From assembly GCA_037127255.1 (NCBI GenBank), contig JBANSL010000019.1, positions 13,291,001-13,355,000 of the forward strand: a stretch of DNA of 64,000 nt, in the 5' to 3' direction. The notes under the pieces were generated by a model that made no database searches, was not told the DNA's origin, and was given only the letters and a program-made list of their open reading frames with translations. Each line of letters opens with the position of its first letter. Within the stretch, counting starts at the first letter, position 1. Made by a program: the position numbers and the translations under genes. Origin of the DNA: Persicaria tinctoria (lineage: Eukaryota > Streptophyta > Magnoliopsida > Caryophyllales > Polygonaceae). Below are positions 49,543-59,530 of this stretch, one piece after another.

Positions 49543-49825
49543 TATGAAGACTTGAATCAGAATGATCAAGATCTTCCCGCCATGGTCAGACAAGAGAGTT
49601 TGTAGAGATTTTCTGGAATTCTTATTCAATCAATCTAACCACATTTACAAGCTACATAACCTCTATTTATACAAGAGTAGAGCCGAGCTAAGCTACTAAC
49701 CAAAATGACTAACTATGGTCACAAACTAGCAACTTAACTAACTATGCTTCTAACAACCATTTAACCAAGCTGTTACACAAGCTTGTTTGTTTCCAAATCT
49801 ATTGCTCAACCTATCATCCTCCATA
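49543..49825 (-). repeat. 5' LTR of Copia 1
   Basis: 283 bp, uninterrupted. It shows the empty CATTTAACCA site that carries an insertion in the partner LTR. Its minus-strand start is TATGGAGGATGATAGG. Confidence 0.92.
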
Positions 49826-49900
49826 GGTAGATAAGAACTCTTAATACTATCCACAATGATTTTGCCTATAATGTATACATTTGCACAAAATGTGTAAAGA

Positions 49901-50083
49901 TGATGATCATAGAATGTGAAGAATGTAGGAGAAGAAGATGTTACTCTTGATAAAGGAAAGAGAGTGAATTTAATGTTTTACATCTTCTGAATGAATGAAA
50001 CAAAAGGATACAGAGGTTATTTATACAACAATGCTAACGACCTCTAACAACCTTATAACCACCCTCAAGCTTCATCACTAACA
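49901..50083 (-). repeat. 3' LTR of Copia 2
   Basis: 183 bp, TGATGATCATAGAATG to TCATCACTAACA. It supplies the uninterrupted version of the site that is invaded in the right LTR (AACAACCTTATAACCACC). Confidence 0.9.
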
Positions 50084-53000
50084 GTCCCCCTCAAGGTGGA
50101 AGTGTTGAATAGATAAACAATTCCTAACTTGAAGAGAACATTATTACATTGATCCTGAGCTACCACCTTAGTAAAGATGCATGTAGGTTGTTCTTTGGTG
50201 GGTATATATCCGAGAGCAATTTCTTTTTTCAACACTTTATCTCGAACAATATGACAGTCCCCCTCTATGTGTTTCGTTCTCTCATGAAACACCGGGTTTC
50301 TAGCAATATGCATTGCTGATTTATTATCACAATACAGCTTAACTGGTTGACCTTGATGAGCTTGTAAGTCACTCAACAGCTTAAATAACCATGTAATTTC
50401 ACAGCACACCGTGGCCATTGCCTTGTATTCTGACTCAGCAGAAGACAGTGCCACATACGTTTGCTTTTTGGTGCGCCATGATATTAAGGAGTTACCAAGT
50501 AGAATGCAGAACCCTCTCAATGACCTCCTTTTCATGGGGCAACTTTTGCAGTCAGCGTCACAGAAGGCATGCAGTTGTAAATCAGATTTTCGAGCTAGAA
50601 ACAGTCCCTAACCTGGTGCTTTCTTCAAGTATCGAAGCACATGCTTGTCACTTCTCTAGTACTGATCATTTGGTCTATGCATAAACTGGCTAAGCACTTG
50701 TACAACATAGCAAATATCAGGTCTTGTAATTGTGAGATAGATTAGCTTTCCCTCTAGTTTTATGTAGGAGATCACACTTACTTCATTTTGATCTTCGACC
50801 TTCAAGGGTAAGTTTGATCTTGGGATCCAAAGGAGTGGTTGCAGGTTTAGCTCCTGTCATCCCAGTTTCCTTAAGAATCTCCAATGTATACTTCCTTTGA
50901 TTCATTAACATGCCATCTGCATTCCTTTATATTTCAATTCCTAGAAAATATCTAAGATCGCCTAGATCTTTCATCAAAAAATGCTTGTGCAGGTGATCTT
51001 TTAAGTCTTTGATCTCAGTCAAGGTATCACATGTTATTAGCATATCATCAGCATACACGAGCAAGGCAGTGTATGATGATCTGGTTACCTTGAAGAAGAG
51101 AGAGTAGTCTGCTTTTGATTGAGTATATCCTACAGCTTTGACCACTTGAGAGAATCGTGAGAACCACTGCCTTGGAGCTTGCTTCAAGCCATAGAGTGAC
51201 ATGTCCAATTTGCAAATCATCCCAGTAGCCTTGTTGTCCTCTATCACACAGTCCCCCTGAGGACAATCAAGCCTCTTTAACAAAGCATATGCAAGTGGGA
51301 GATCCATGTATACAGTTTTTTCAAGTTCACCATGAAGAAACGCATTAGTCACATCCATTTGTGACACGGTCCATCCTCTTGTTGTATCTATAGCTAAGAG
51401 TGTTCGAATATAAATCATTTTAGGCACTGGTGCAAACGTCTCACTGTAGTCTATTCCTTCAAGTTGAGAGAACCCACGGGCTACTAACCGAGCTTTGTAT
51501 CTGTCCAAAGTACCATCAGCCTTGAGTTTGAGCTTAAACAACCATTTTCAACTCACATTGGACCGAGCTTCTAACTTTGGTACCAAAGTCCAGGTGTGAT
51601 TTTCTTCAAGAGCATGCAACTCAACTTTCATAGTTTTCACCCACTCTTGATTGCTAAGTGCAACCTTAAGAGAGGTGGGTTCAAATAGTGAAGCCACATT
51701 GTGGATGAAGGAAAAATAAGGGGAAGAGCATAGAGAATAAGACAGATATGAGGAGATTGGATAGAGTGACTTACTAGGGGAAGAAGTGACTGCAGCTAGA
51801 TCAGAGGTGGAAGAAGAACACACATAGTCCTTAAGCTAGTTAGGTGGAGGAGCATTCCTTGATGAGCGTCTCAGTGCAAGTTGAGGAGAAGTGACAACCT
51901 GCTGGGTTGGGGCAATAGCAGGAATGTCATCAAATGAAGGGGCAACAGGAGATGGGGAATAATCTGCAAGGGACTCAAACTCTGGTGGTGGATTGAGACT
52001 TTCAGTGGCATAAGACACCACATCCACTGGCTAAAATGGTGGTAACGAATGATCAAGCTGTAGCATATCATCACAATATGGGTTAAAAGAAGAGGGGTTG
52101 GGGGCAGAAGAGGCGGGATCAAGTGATGATGAAGGTGAAGTTGCAAAGGGAAAGACATATTCAACAAAATGCACATCTCAGCTGATAAGATATTTTCCAC
52201 TCTTCATATTATACACTTTATATCCCTTAAATCCACAAGGGTATCCCAGAAAGATGCAAGCATCAGCTTTTGCATCAAATTTCTTTCTGTCAACACCTGA
52301 GGTAGCAACATAGCATAAGGAGCCAAAGACTCTCAATTTCTCATAAGCTGGGGGACAACCATTCAGAATTTCAAAAGGAGATTTGTGGTGTAAGAGAAGT
52401 ATGGGCAATCTGTTTATAAGATAGGTGGTTGTTAACCCACAATCCCCCCGGAATTTGATGGGCAAAGAGGCATGAAATCGAAGAGCTCTGCAGTTTCCAA
52501 TATGTATCTATGTTTTTGTTCTACTCTCCCATTTTGTTGTGGAGTAGCTGTACATGAGCTTTCATGAACAATGCCTTTGGATAGCAGAAATGTGGTTAAG
52601 ATTGAATTGAAAAATTCAGTTCCTTGGTCAGATTTGAGGGTTTTACCAAAGGCAGTAAACTGGTTTTCAACCATGTTTATGAAAGAAATCAAAGAGGGTG
52701 TGGCATCCGTTTTGTGTTTCAGAAGGTATGCCCACACACTTCTATTGTAGTTATCAACAATTGTAAGAAAGAATCGATGCCCATTATAAGTAGATGTGTC
52801 ATAAGGTCCCCACAAGTCACAATGCAACAACATAAATGATTTATCAGCATGAGATGTGCTAGAAGAAAAACTGTTTTTGGTATGCTTTTCCAAAGGACAC
52901 ACAGAACACAAGAAAAGATTTGTCTTTATTCAATTCCACCACAATATGAGGTATGTGTAACAACTTTTCATGCGGAGCATGACCAAGCCTTAAATTTGTA

Positions 53001-54627
53001 GGGTTGGTGCGCTCAGAAGGTAAAAATATGGGTAAAACTGAATTTGTAGCACAATGGGGTGTGTGTGTGTAGGGACAAACTGCGATAGACACTGAGCACA
53101 CTCATCCAGAATTCCTTTTCCAAACTTGGCATCAGGGACCACGTAGTATAGGCCTCCCAACTCTTCACCAACTGCAATCAGGATCTTCCTTGTAGGGTCC
53201 TGTATTATACATTTGTTTGAGAAAAACAAGACAATACAACCAATGTCATGAATTAGTTTACTGATAGACACCAGATTGAATTTAAAGTGAGGAACATAGA
53301 GTGTTTGGGATAGATGAAGTGTGGGTGTGAGATTGACATCACCCTTAAGATCAATTCGGCTTGTAGAACCATTAGGAAGATGAATAGATGTGGCTTTTTG
53401 TGTGGAAGTGGGTTTCAAAAGAAATTTGGTATCACAAGTAATGTGATCCGTGGCTCCACTATCAAGAATCCACAACCCTGTAAAGTTAGAAGCACTGCAA
53501 CAAATAGTGGTAACTGCAAAATTGATTTCAGCTAACTTGTCCTTATGTTGCTCCATCAAGTTGATCCAAGAGTCGAGCATCTTCTGCTGCTCAGAAGTAA
53601 GGGGCTGCAGTACAGACTCTGAAGAGGAAGCATTATTAGCAAATGACCCCTTTGAGGAAGAAGTAGCTGAATCAGATCCCATCTTCGACATTTGCGGCTT
53701 GAACTTGCTTTTGTAGTGCCAATCAGGGTAGCCATACATCTCCAAGCACCTATCTGCTTTATGGTTGCCATTGTAATGACTGCACTTGTCCTTTTATGAC
53801 TTATCTTTTGAAGATTGTGATCCACCTTGATTAGCCATAAGAGTAGTGGAGTCAGACGTCACAGATTTAGCCCCAGTTAGCTTGGAGCTTGTTGAATCTT
53901 GAAGGAGTAAAGCATGTGTTGTACTCGCAGATGGAAGAGGAGTGTTAAGTAGCAGTTGACGACAAGCAGCTGAGTAATCGTCATTCAAACCCATGAGGAA
54001 TTTCATGAGTTTGTTTTCCCGATCTTGAGCCTCCACCTGAGCCTGGATGTTGCATTCACAACGCCCACATGTGCACTGAATGGGAGACACCAACCCAGAT
54101 AGCTGCTTCCAGAGTCCCTTCAACCGAGTGAAGTATTCCGTCACGGAAGCACTACCTTGACTGCAATCTTGGATGTCCTTCTTGAGAGAGAAGATCAGAG
54201 GTCCGTTCCGTTGACCATAACTCTCTTCAAGATCGAGCCACATCTCTCTTGCAGTATCAAATTCATCAATTGTCGCGTAGATCTCCTTTGAGACGGTGTT
54301 CAGAATCCACGAGCAGACCATATCGTTACAACGATTCCACATCGCCGAATTTTCCGGTGATTCAGACAACGTACTTTCAACAAAGCCCAATTTGTTTTTG
54401 ACTGATAGCGCTTTGGTGATGGCTTTCTTCCACCGTCTGTAATTATCACCGGTAAGTTGAATAGTTGTCAGAATCATCCTAGAATTCTCAGATGGGTGAA
54501 TGAACAACGGATTTTGGAGATCAGACGCAGAGATGAGATCAGGACGACGATGATCACTTTCAACTGAGCGATCCTCAATGTTCTCCATGAGAAAAAAATA
54601 AACTTTCAGATCTGGAGATGAGAACAA
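50065..54627 (-). pseudogene. Copia 2 gag-pol polyprotein, multiply broken
   Basis: Pieces in order on the minus strand: gag from the ATG at 54627 (MILTTIQLTGDNYRRWKKAI, LWKQLSGLV, a CTCGRCECN cluster); a knuckle (CSHYNGNHKADRC) whose second Cys is Tyr; protease (LWILDSGATDHIT, 53400s); pre-integrase (LRLGHAPHEKLLHI, in another frame); integrase (HCDLWGPYDTSTYNG, SDQGTEFFNS, 52.5-52.9 kb); RVT_2 RT (51541-50927, with MDVTNAFLHGEL and LLVYADDMLIT, i.e. YADD in place of YVDD); and RNase H (50535-50065, AESEYKAMATVCCEITW). Stops lie at about 53794, 52178, 51836, 51548 and elsewhere, and the frame shifts at least at about 53.0, 52.9, 52.45 and 50.7 kb. Related to, but clearly distinct from, the neighbouring Copia 1. 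Dead copy. Confidence 0.9.
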
Positions 54628-54858
54628 AAGTCCAGATCCAAAGCAATCAGAGCGCGGAAGAAAAAAGGATCTATGATAAAAAAAAAGCGACTGATACCAT
54701 GATGATCATAGAATCTGAAGAATGTAGGAGAAGAAGATGTTACTCTTGATAAAGGAAAGAGAGTGATTGAATGTTTTACATCTTCTGAATGAATGAAACA
54801 AAAGGATACAAAGGTTATTTATACAACAATGCTAACGACTTCTAACAACCTTATAACC

Positions 54859-55780
54859 TTGAATTGGTAAATAAAGAGCGGCCATTCCGGGGTTCGAACC
54901 GAGGACCTATGGGTACTACCCACAAGTCCTTTCCAGTGAGCCATTCCGGAATGGTTAGATACACTTTATGGTACTACCTAGGCGTGGCCACGGGTTACGG
55001 GTTAGGGTCGGGGAATCCGTGACCCGTGACCCGTGACCCGTGACCCGACGGGTCGACCCGGGGTCAACCCGCTTTTTCAAAATATTTTTTTTTTTGGAAA
55101 ATTTATTTTAAATAAAATAAATTTATAATATTATGTAAATTATGTAAGTTATTCTTAAAATAACTCACAATAATACATAAACTAATATGCAATGTGCAAT
55201 GTGAGACAAATAAACCCCATCCTTCTCATTTTATAGACTTGGAAGTCTTCCTTCCTTCCCCTCATTTCCAATGTGGGACAAAGGCTTTGTCCCACATCGA
55301 AAATATGGAGATAGAATGAGAAGGCATGGGGCTATATATATGTATCCCACTACCACATTTCTTACACTTCACTTGTTTCCTACATTTCCTACATTGGAAA
55401 TTAAGTTGGAAATGAAGTTTGAGAAATATATTCTCATATTTTTTTCTTTTACATCACACAATGAAATTATTGTGGATGAAAGAATTAATATGGAGATATA
55501 ATCTTCCTACATTTTTAACACTTCATATCAAAGTGATAAAATGTGTTGTGAAGATAAAATCTTTACATATTATTTATTTATTTATTTTAATAGTCATTTT
55601 TTAAAAAAAATGTTTTTTTTTTAAAATAATGTAACCCGCCGGGTCAACGGGTCGACCCGAACCCGTCAACCCGTGAGATTTACGGGTTAGGGTTCGGGTC
55701 GGCCAACCCTGACCCTTGACCCGGCGGGTCGAACCCGTCGACCCGACGGGTCCGACCCGTGGCCACGCCTAGTACTACCC
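54859..55780 (-). mobile_element. tRNA-derived SINE, interrupted by a hAT MITE
   Basis: A perfect 14-bp target duplication ACAACCTTATAACC (54845-54858 and 55781-55794). On the minus strand a pol III promoter is visible: box A TGGCTCACTGG (plus 54933-54943) and box B GGTTCGAACC (plus 54891-54900), 32 bases apart. The SINE proper is about 121 bp (54859-54978 plus 55780); the rest is the hAT insert. The 3' end is TTTATTTACCAATTCAA rather than poly-A. Not a tRNA gene: the flanks do not pair as an acceptor stem and the target duplication shows it is an insertion. Confidence 0.78.
54979..55771. mobile_element. 793-bp hAT MITE with perfect TIRs
   Basis: A perfect 8-bp duplication GTACTACC (54971-54978 and 55772-55779) and perfect 17-bp inverted ends TAGGCGTGGCCACGGGT. 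Dense subterminal GGGTCGACCCG / GTGACCC words on both sides (54995-55075 and 55637-55760) would be transposase-binding repeats. The A/T-rich core holds no transposase. It sits inside the SINE, making it the youngest event of this stack. Confidence 0.92.
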
Positions 55781-55817
55781 ACAACCTTATAACCACACTC
55801 AAGCTTCATCACTAACA

Positions 55818-57449
55818 AAAGATACACTTTATTTTTTAGTATTTTGCTCTAATGGTCAAATGTGTATTTTTTACACACCATTCAAATACAATTAATTTAA
55901 AACAAAAAAAATTATAAAAAATACACCAATAAAATTGTCTTGTTTTTTGAAAAAGTTTGTGCACATAGGGAGGTGATGTGCTCAAATTTGCATATTACAT
56001 GTTCAAATGTGCACATTTGCACACCCTAAAAGCAACCAATGGAGCTAAAAAAATGTCTAAAAATACACATATACACAGGAGTAAGCATGTGTTTGCTTGT
56101 AGTTGTCTGGAGATGTTTCAGTATATCCATCCCCTTTCTGATGCGTTTGGCGGAGCAAGTTGGGTCAAAAGATGGAGATGGAGCTATGTATTTATAATAG
56201 AAAATTTTCCATCTTGCTTATGCAATATTTGTGAGATTTCTATATAGATTTGTTCCTATAGCACCCTTTCTTTCATGATTTCTTCGATCTCGCACTCTCT
56301 CTTTTCTTTTCTTTTTTCTTTTTTTTTTCTTTCAATTCCGTCGAGATTCCTTTAGACTAGCTAGTTTAATTTGGTTCCATCAACCGAGTTCTGGATTCGT
56401 CACTGCCTCCTCAGATCCTCGCCGATTCATCCTCCACACTCTCATCGTTTGTTGACTTTGCTCTATATAATCGAGTTCCAAATCGACGCCACCTCCTTGG
56501 ATCCTCGCCAACTAATCCTCCTTGCTAGTGGCACCTCCGCAATCACCATCGCCAAATCTCATGCTTCCACAAGTGTTGGTCTCGGTTCCTTTTATTCGTT
56601 GTCCAGCTCGTTGAATGCTTCAGTTTGCCTGAATCAAATTGGGAAAGTGATGACCTTCCTCACGTGACTGGCTAGCACGTGACTGAATTTTGTTTTGTTT
56701 TTCCTTTTATATTCAAAGTCTATTTTGATAATTTTATCATTAACATCTATTCATAAATCTTTCAATAGAAAACATCTAATAAGATTTTTTTAACAAGATT
56801 AAATCTCTCTTACCAACTATTCAAACCTCTACCAATAAATATTCATATACCCGTATATATATCAACACATCTACATCCACCCGTAAATCCCCTACAAAAA
56901 AAACACATCCTTAAGTCTAAGGGGAGAGAAATATATATATATTCAAGTCATTTAATTGATGAAATGGAAAAAGTACACAAATATCTAAAACAAGATGAAA
57001 GATGGAATGTATGAGTTGTCAAATATCTTTCCGAAAAATGTTGTGGATCAAATTATAAATTTTTGGAAAGGTAAAGCGAAAAGAAATGAATGTAGTTCAT
57101 TTATAGTTTAAAATATATTGCTAAAATTTTTAATCATTAGTCTTTTCTCATAACTTTTTATATAAAATTGGTTTTGTTACTTCTTATTTCAATCACTCGT
57201 TTGAACAATGGGTAACCATATTCTCTATACTCCTCTAATTCTTACCCCTTTTATCTTATTTTTTATTCATACAAAAAATAACATTCTTCTTTTCTCTAGA
57301 CATATTTTTCTATACAAAATTTGTTTTTATTCCGTTTATCTGCATGCGTATACCAAATGAGTGATTAGATTGTCCATCAAAAACAAAACCTAGCTATTTG
57401 AATCTCATTAGCCTAGCATGGGCATTCTAACTAAAAATAAAAAGACTAA
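55818..57449. other. intergenic, no gene
   Basis: The first bases continue the host sequence that precedes Copia 2 at 49826-49900. Pyrimidine-rich text near 56280-56335 is followed by a frame at 56371-56667 that shows no domain. The rest is A/T-rich. A degenerate MITE around the Copia 2 target site (CTATCCACAATG at 49850, CCAATGGAGCT at 56036) is possible but not proven. Confidence 0.4.
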
Positions 57450-58187
57450 GGTCATGTTTATCAATGGGTACTAGGGATACTAGAAATACTAATATTTTAT
57501 TCTTCTCTTTCCGCCACATCATCTTAGCATCGCATTCTCATTTTTCTCACTTTATCAATAGCATCCCTAGTATCCCAAAACTCATCATTTCATACCAACT
57601 CAATTTACAAATATACCCCTCTCTAATAATTATTTCCATTCTATATTATATTATTATATTCATTTCTTATTATTAAAATATTACATGTTCTTACATTAAT
57701 TATTCTTCTAAAATGTTCCATAATTATAAGTTAATATTTCAGATCCTTTTTTGCATATTTATAATCGAAGAGAAATATTTTTTTAAAAATATCATCAAAC
57801 ATATTCGAAATTGATGTCTATATGTAGATAAAAATGAATCTAGTATTGTGATAATTTTTTAATTTTTAATTTTATATTTTTATTACCAAAATATTAATTT
57901 TAATAGACAAAAACATATTCATTTCAGCTCCAATCGTTGCCATCCATGTCTTCCATCCGACAGCCTTGCCTACAACCCAATCATGAGGAGACATGTGTCC
58001 CACTTTATTTATGAAATTGCAAGAGGGCATGCTATCCTATGCTGCAACCCTGACACAATTAAATTTGAGATGCCCAAGTATCGATCCTTTCATGGCATCC
58101 CTCTAGTATCACATATACCACTATTTGAATATTTTAACATTAAAATCTCTAGTATCTCTACTAGTATTCATGCCGATAAATATGCTC
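57450..58187. mobile_element. PIF/Harbinger-like MITE, 738 bp
   Basis: Flanked by TAA (57447-57449, 58188-58190). The left end GGTCATGTTTATCAATGGGT and the right end in reverse, GAGCATATTTATCGGCATG, are followed on both sides by ACTAG-rich inverted text (TACTAGGGATACTAGAAAT / TACTAGTAGAGATACTAG). The non-terminal part near 57930-58080 is less A/T-rich and could be captured DNA. No transposase. Confidence 0.65.
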
Positions 58188-58231
58188 TAATAGGAAAAGG
58201 AATTCATGTCCCTTTAGATTGTGCCTTAATT

Positions 58232-58673
58232 TGTTAGAATGTGGTTGTCCCATATCGGTAATATAGAGAATACTTGAACAACATATAAGGTTGAAGGGTT
58301 ACTCCTCTCATTGCCAATTGGTTTTGAGATGAAACCCCGTTGGGTTTATGTGTTGTTCGAGTCTTCCGTATGTGGACCCGCACACACGACCTCCCTCCAG
58401 CTTATCTTGACCCCACTGGACCCAGCCGACTTTAACATAATTATGTAACGAGGTTAAGGAGGATTCAATAAAAGAAGTATGCCTATCGAAAATCCTCCTC
58501 AAGATAAAGAAAGGTTGTGGTTTCCCCACCACCGGTGCCTCAAGGCAAAGGGAAGGTGGTGATTTTTGTTCCCCATCATTGGTGTGTATGTTGAGGGTTT
58601 CCACTATAACCAACTTGTCCTTTTTGTGTTCGCTGTATTTACTTTTTCCTATACTTCATTAGAAACACTAACG
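58232..58673 (+). repeat. possible solo LTR or TRIM-like repeat
   Basis: Starts TGTTAGAATGTGGTTGTCCC, followed by CATATCGG, wording often seen at plant LTR starts, and could end at CACTAACG, giving TGTTAG/CTAAC(G) inverted ends. No matching 5-bp flanks (TAATT and CACCA) and no second copy in the window, so this is only a suggestion. Confidence 0.25.
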
Positions 58674-59220
58674 CACCATAAAGGGTCCTTACACAACCCA
58701 ACAAAGAAAGAAGACAATTGTGGCTGAAGGCGAAGGTAGCCGACGATGGTATTAGATATACCCAAATCTCCCAAATCTATCTAGTTAGTTACTTGAGATA
58801 TATGTATATCTGGTTATAATATTCTATCTAGTTAGTTAATCTCTAAAAGATAAGATTTGTATTATGTTATATATTGTAATTGATTCAATGAAGGAGATAC
58901 ACAAGTTCACAATCTTATAGATGGGACCAAGCAAAGGGAGGTGGTGGTGATTTTTATTCGGTTCTGTTATTTGCACGACGCTCATCTCGCCATCGGCACG
59001 GTACCGATGCTGAGTTCCCAATTCAACATAGAAGACGCCGGTGCCGAACTCCAAAGTCTCCATCTTGGATGCCGACTTCGACTCTCCAGGCCGGCAGACA
59101 CATACTGATGGAAGGGAAGACGGATTGGACGGTCAACCTGACACGTCCCATCGTGGCGAGTCACGTCACGCCTAAGCCAATGCCGGATCTCGAACTCAGC
59201 AGTGTCCCATCGGCAGCTTT
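58674..59220. other. region upstream of the PMD locus, unassigned
   Basis: Two similar A/T-rich words (ATCTATCTAGTTAGTTA, about 58782 and 58826) and a TTGATTCAATGAAGGAGATACAC segment look like an old LTR fragment. From about 58980 the base composition turns GC-rich with many CATCGGCAC and GCCGA words, leading into the tandem repeat. Confidence 0.35.
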
Positions 59221-59388
59221 GCAGGGAATCTTCAGCTTTTTAGGCTTTCCGTCCCATCGGCACTGATGCCGCTGCTGAAGTCCCAGCTCGGCATAGCCCT
59301 CGATGCAGGGAATCTTCAGCTTTTCAGGCTTTCCATCCCATCGACGCTGATGTCGTTGCCGAAGTCCGAGGTCGGCATAGCCCTCGAC
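59221..59388. repeat. two-copy 84-bp GC-rich tandem repeat
   Basis: Units 59221-59304 and 59305-59388, both starting GCAGGGAATCTTCAGCTTTT and ending GGCATAGCCCTCGA(T/C), differing at about a dozen positions. Scraps of the same words occur upstream (59000-59060). It sits just before the TATA box of the PMD locus. Confidence 0.85.
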
Positions 59389-59404
59389 GATGTTGGCGAC
59401 CTAT

Positions 59405-59412
59405 TATAAATA
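59405..59412 (+). promoter_or_regulatory. putative TATA box of the PMD locus
   Basis: TATAAATA within CCTATTATAAATAGATCC, 126 bases before the ATG at 59531. A consensus plant TATA box at a suitable distance; the only promoter-like signal in this stretch. Confidence 0.55.
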
Positions 59413-59530
59413 GATCCGCCCTCACTTTGCACTACACACACCTCACATGCTACTACTACTTACCTTATTCGACAGCACTCGAAGTCGATAGCCCGGATAA
59501 ATTGTCGTGAAGAGATATTCGACAGAAGCC

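Larger units (their letters stand above)
43570..49825 (-). mobile_element. Copia retrotransposon 1, nearly intact
   Basis: A perfect 5-bp target duplication GGTAG (43565-43569 and 49826-49830). Two 283-bp LTRs (the left one split by a later insertion) have ends TATGAAGACTTG and CCTCCATA. The tRNA-iMet PBS abuts the right LTR, a G-rich polypurine tract abuts the left LTR, and gag-pol reads on the minus strand. I count six mismatches between the two LTRs by eye, about 2%, so insertion is fairly recent. Only one nonsense codon and one frameshift are seen in gag-pol. Confidence 0.93.
49901..55817 (-). mobile_element. Copia retrotransposon 2, decayed, with nested insertions
   Basis: A perfect 5-bp duplication AAAGA (49896-49900 and 55818-55822). 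LTRs of about 183 bp run TGATGATCATAG...CACTAACA; the right one is split by a SINE. A TGGTATCAG primer site abuts the right LTR (54691-54699) and a TTGAGGGGGACT polypurine tract abuts the left LTR. The coding region on the minus strand has many stops and several frameshifts. The LTRs still differ at only a handful of positions. Confidence 0.92.
54700..55817 (-). repeat. 5' LTR of Copia 2 (split by SINE and hAT)
   Basis: The LTR proper is 54700-54858 plus 55795-55817, 182 bp in total versus 183 in its partner. The 14-bp ACAACCTTATAACC is duplicated around the insertion. Confidence 0.9.

Noticed and set aside
54859..54978. A tRNA gene (box A and box B spaced correctly)
   Set aside because: No acceptor-stem pairing, and a perfect 14-bp target duplication shows it is an inserted SINE.
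55015..55090. Telomere-like or CRISPR-like array (repeated GTGACCC)
   Set aside because: The repeats are adjacent without spacers, do not match TTTAGGG, and belong to the subterminal region of a hAT MITE.
43570..55817. A single large retrotransposon with several LTRs
   Set aside because: Each LTR pair has its own 5-bp target duplication, its own PBS and its own gag-pol, so there are two elements.
56371..56667. A 98-codon plus-strand frame as a small gene
   Set aside because: No recognisable domain, poor start context and no supporting signals; it may be a pseudogene fragment, but I cannot show it.
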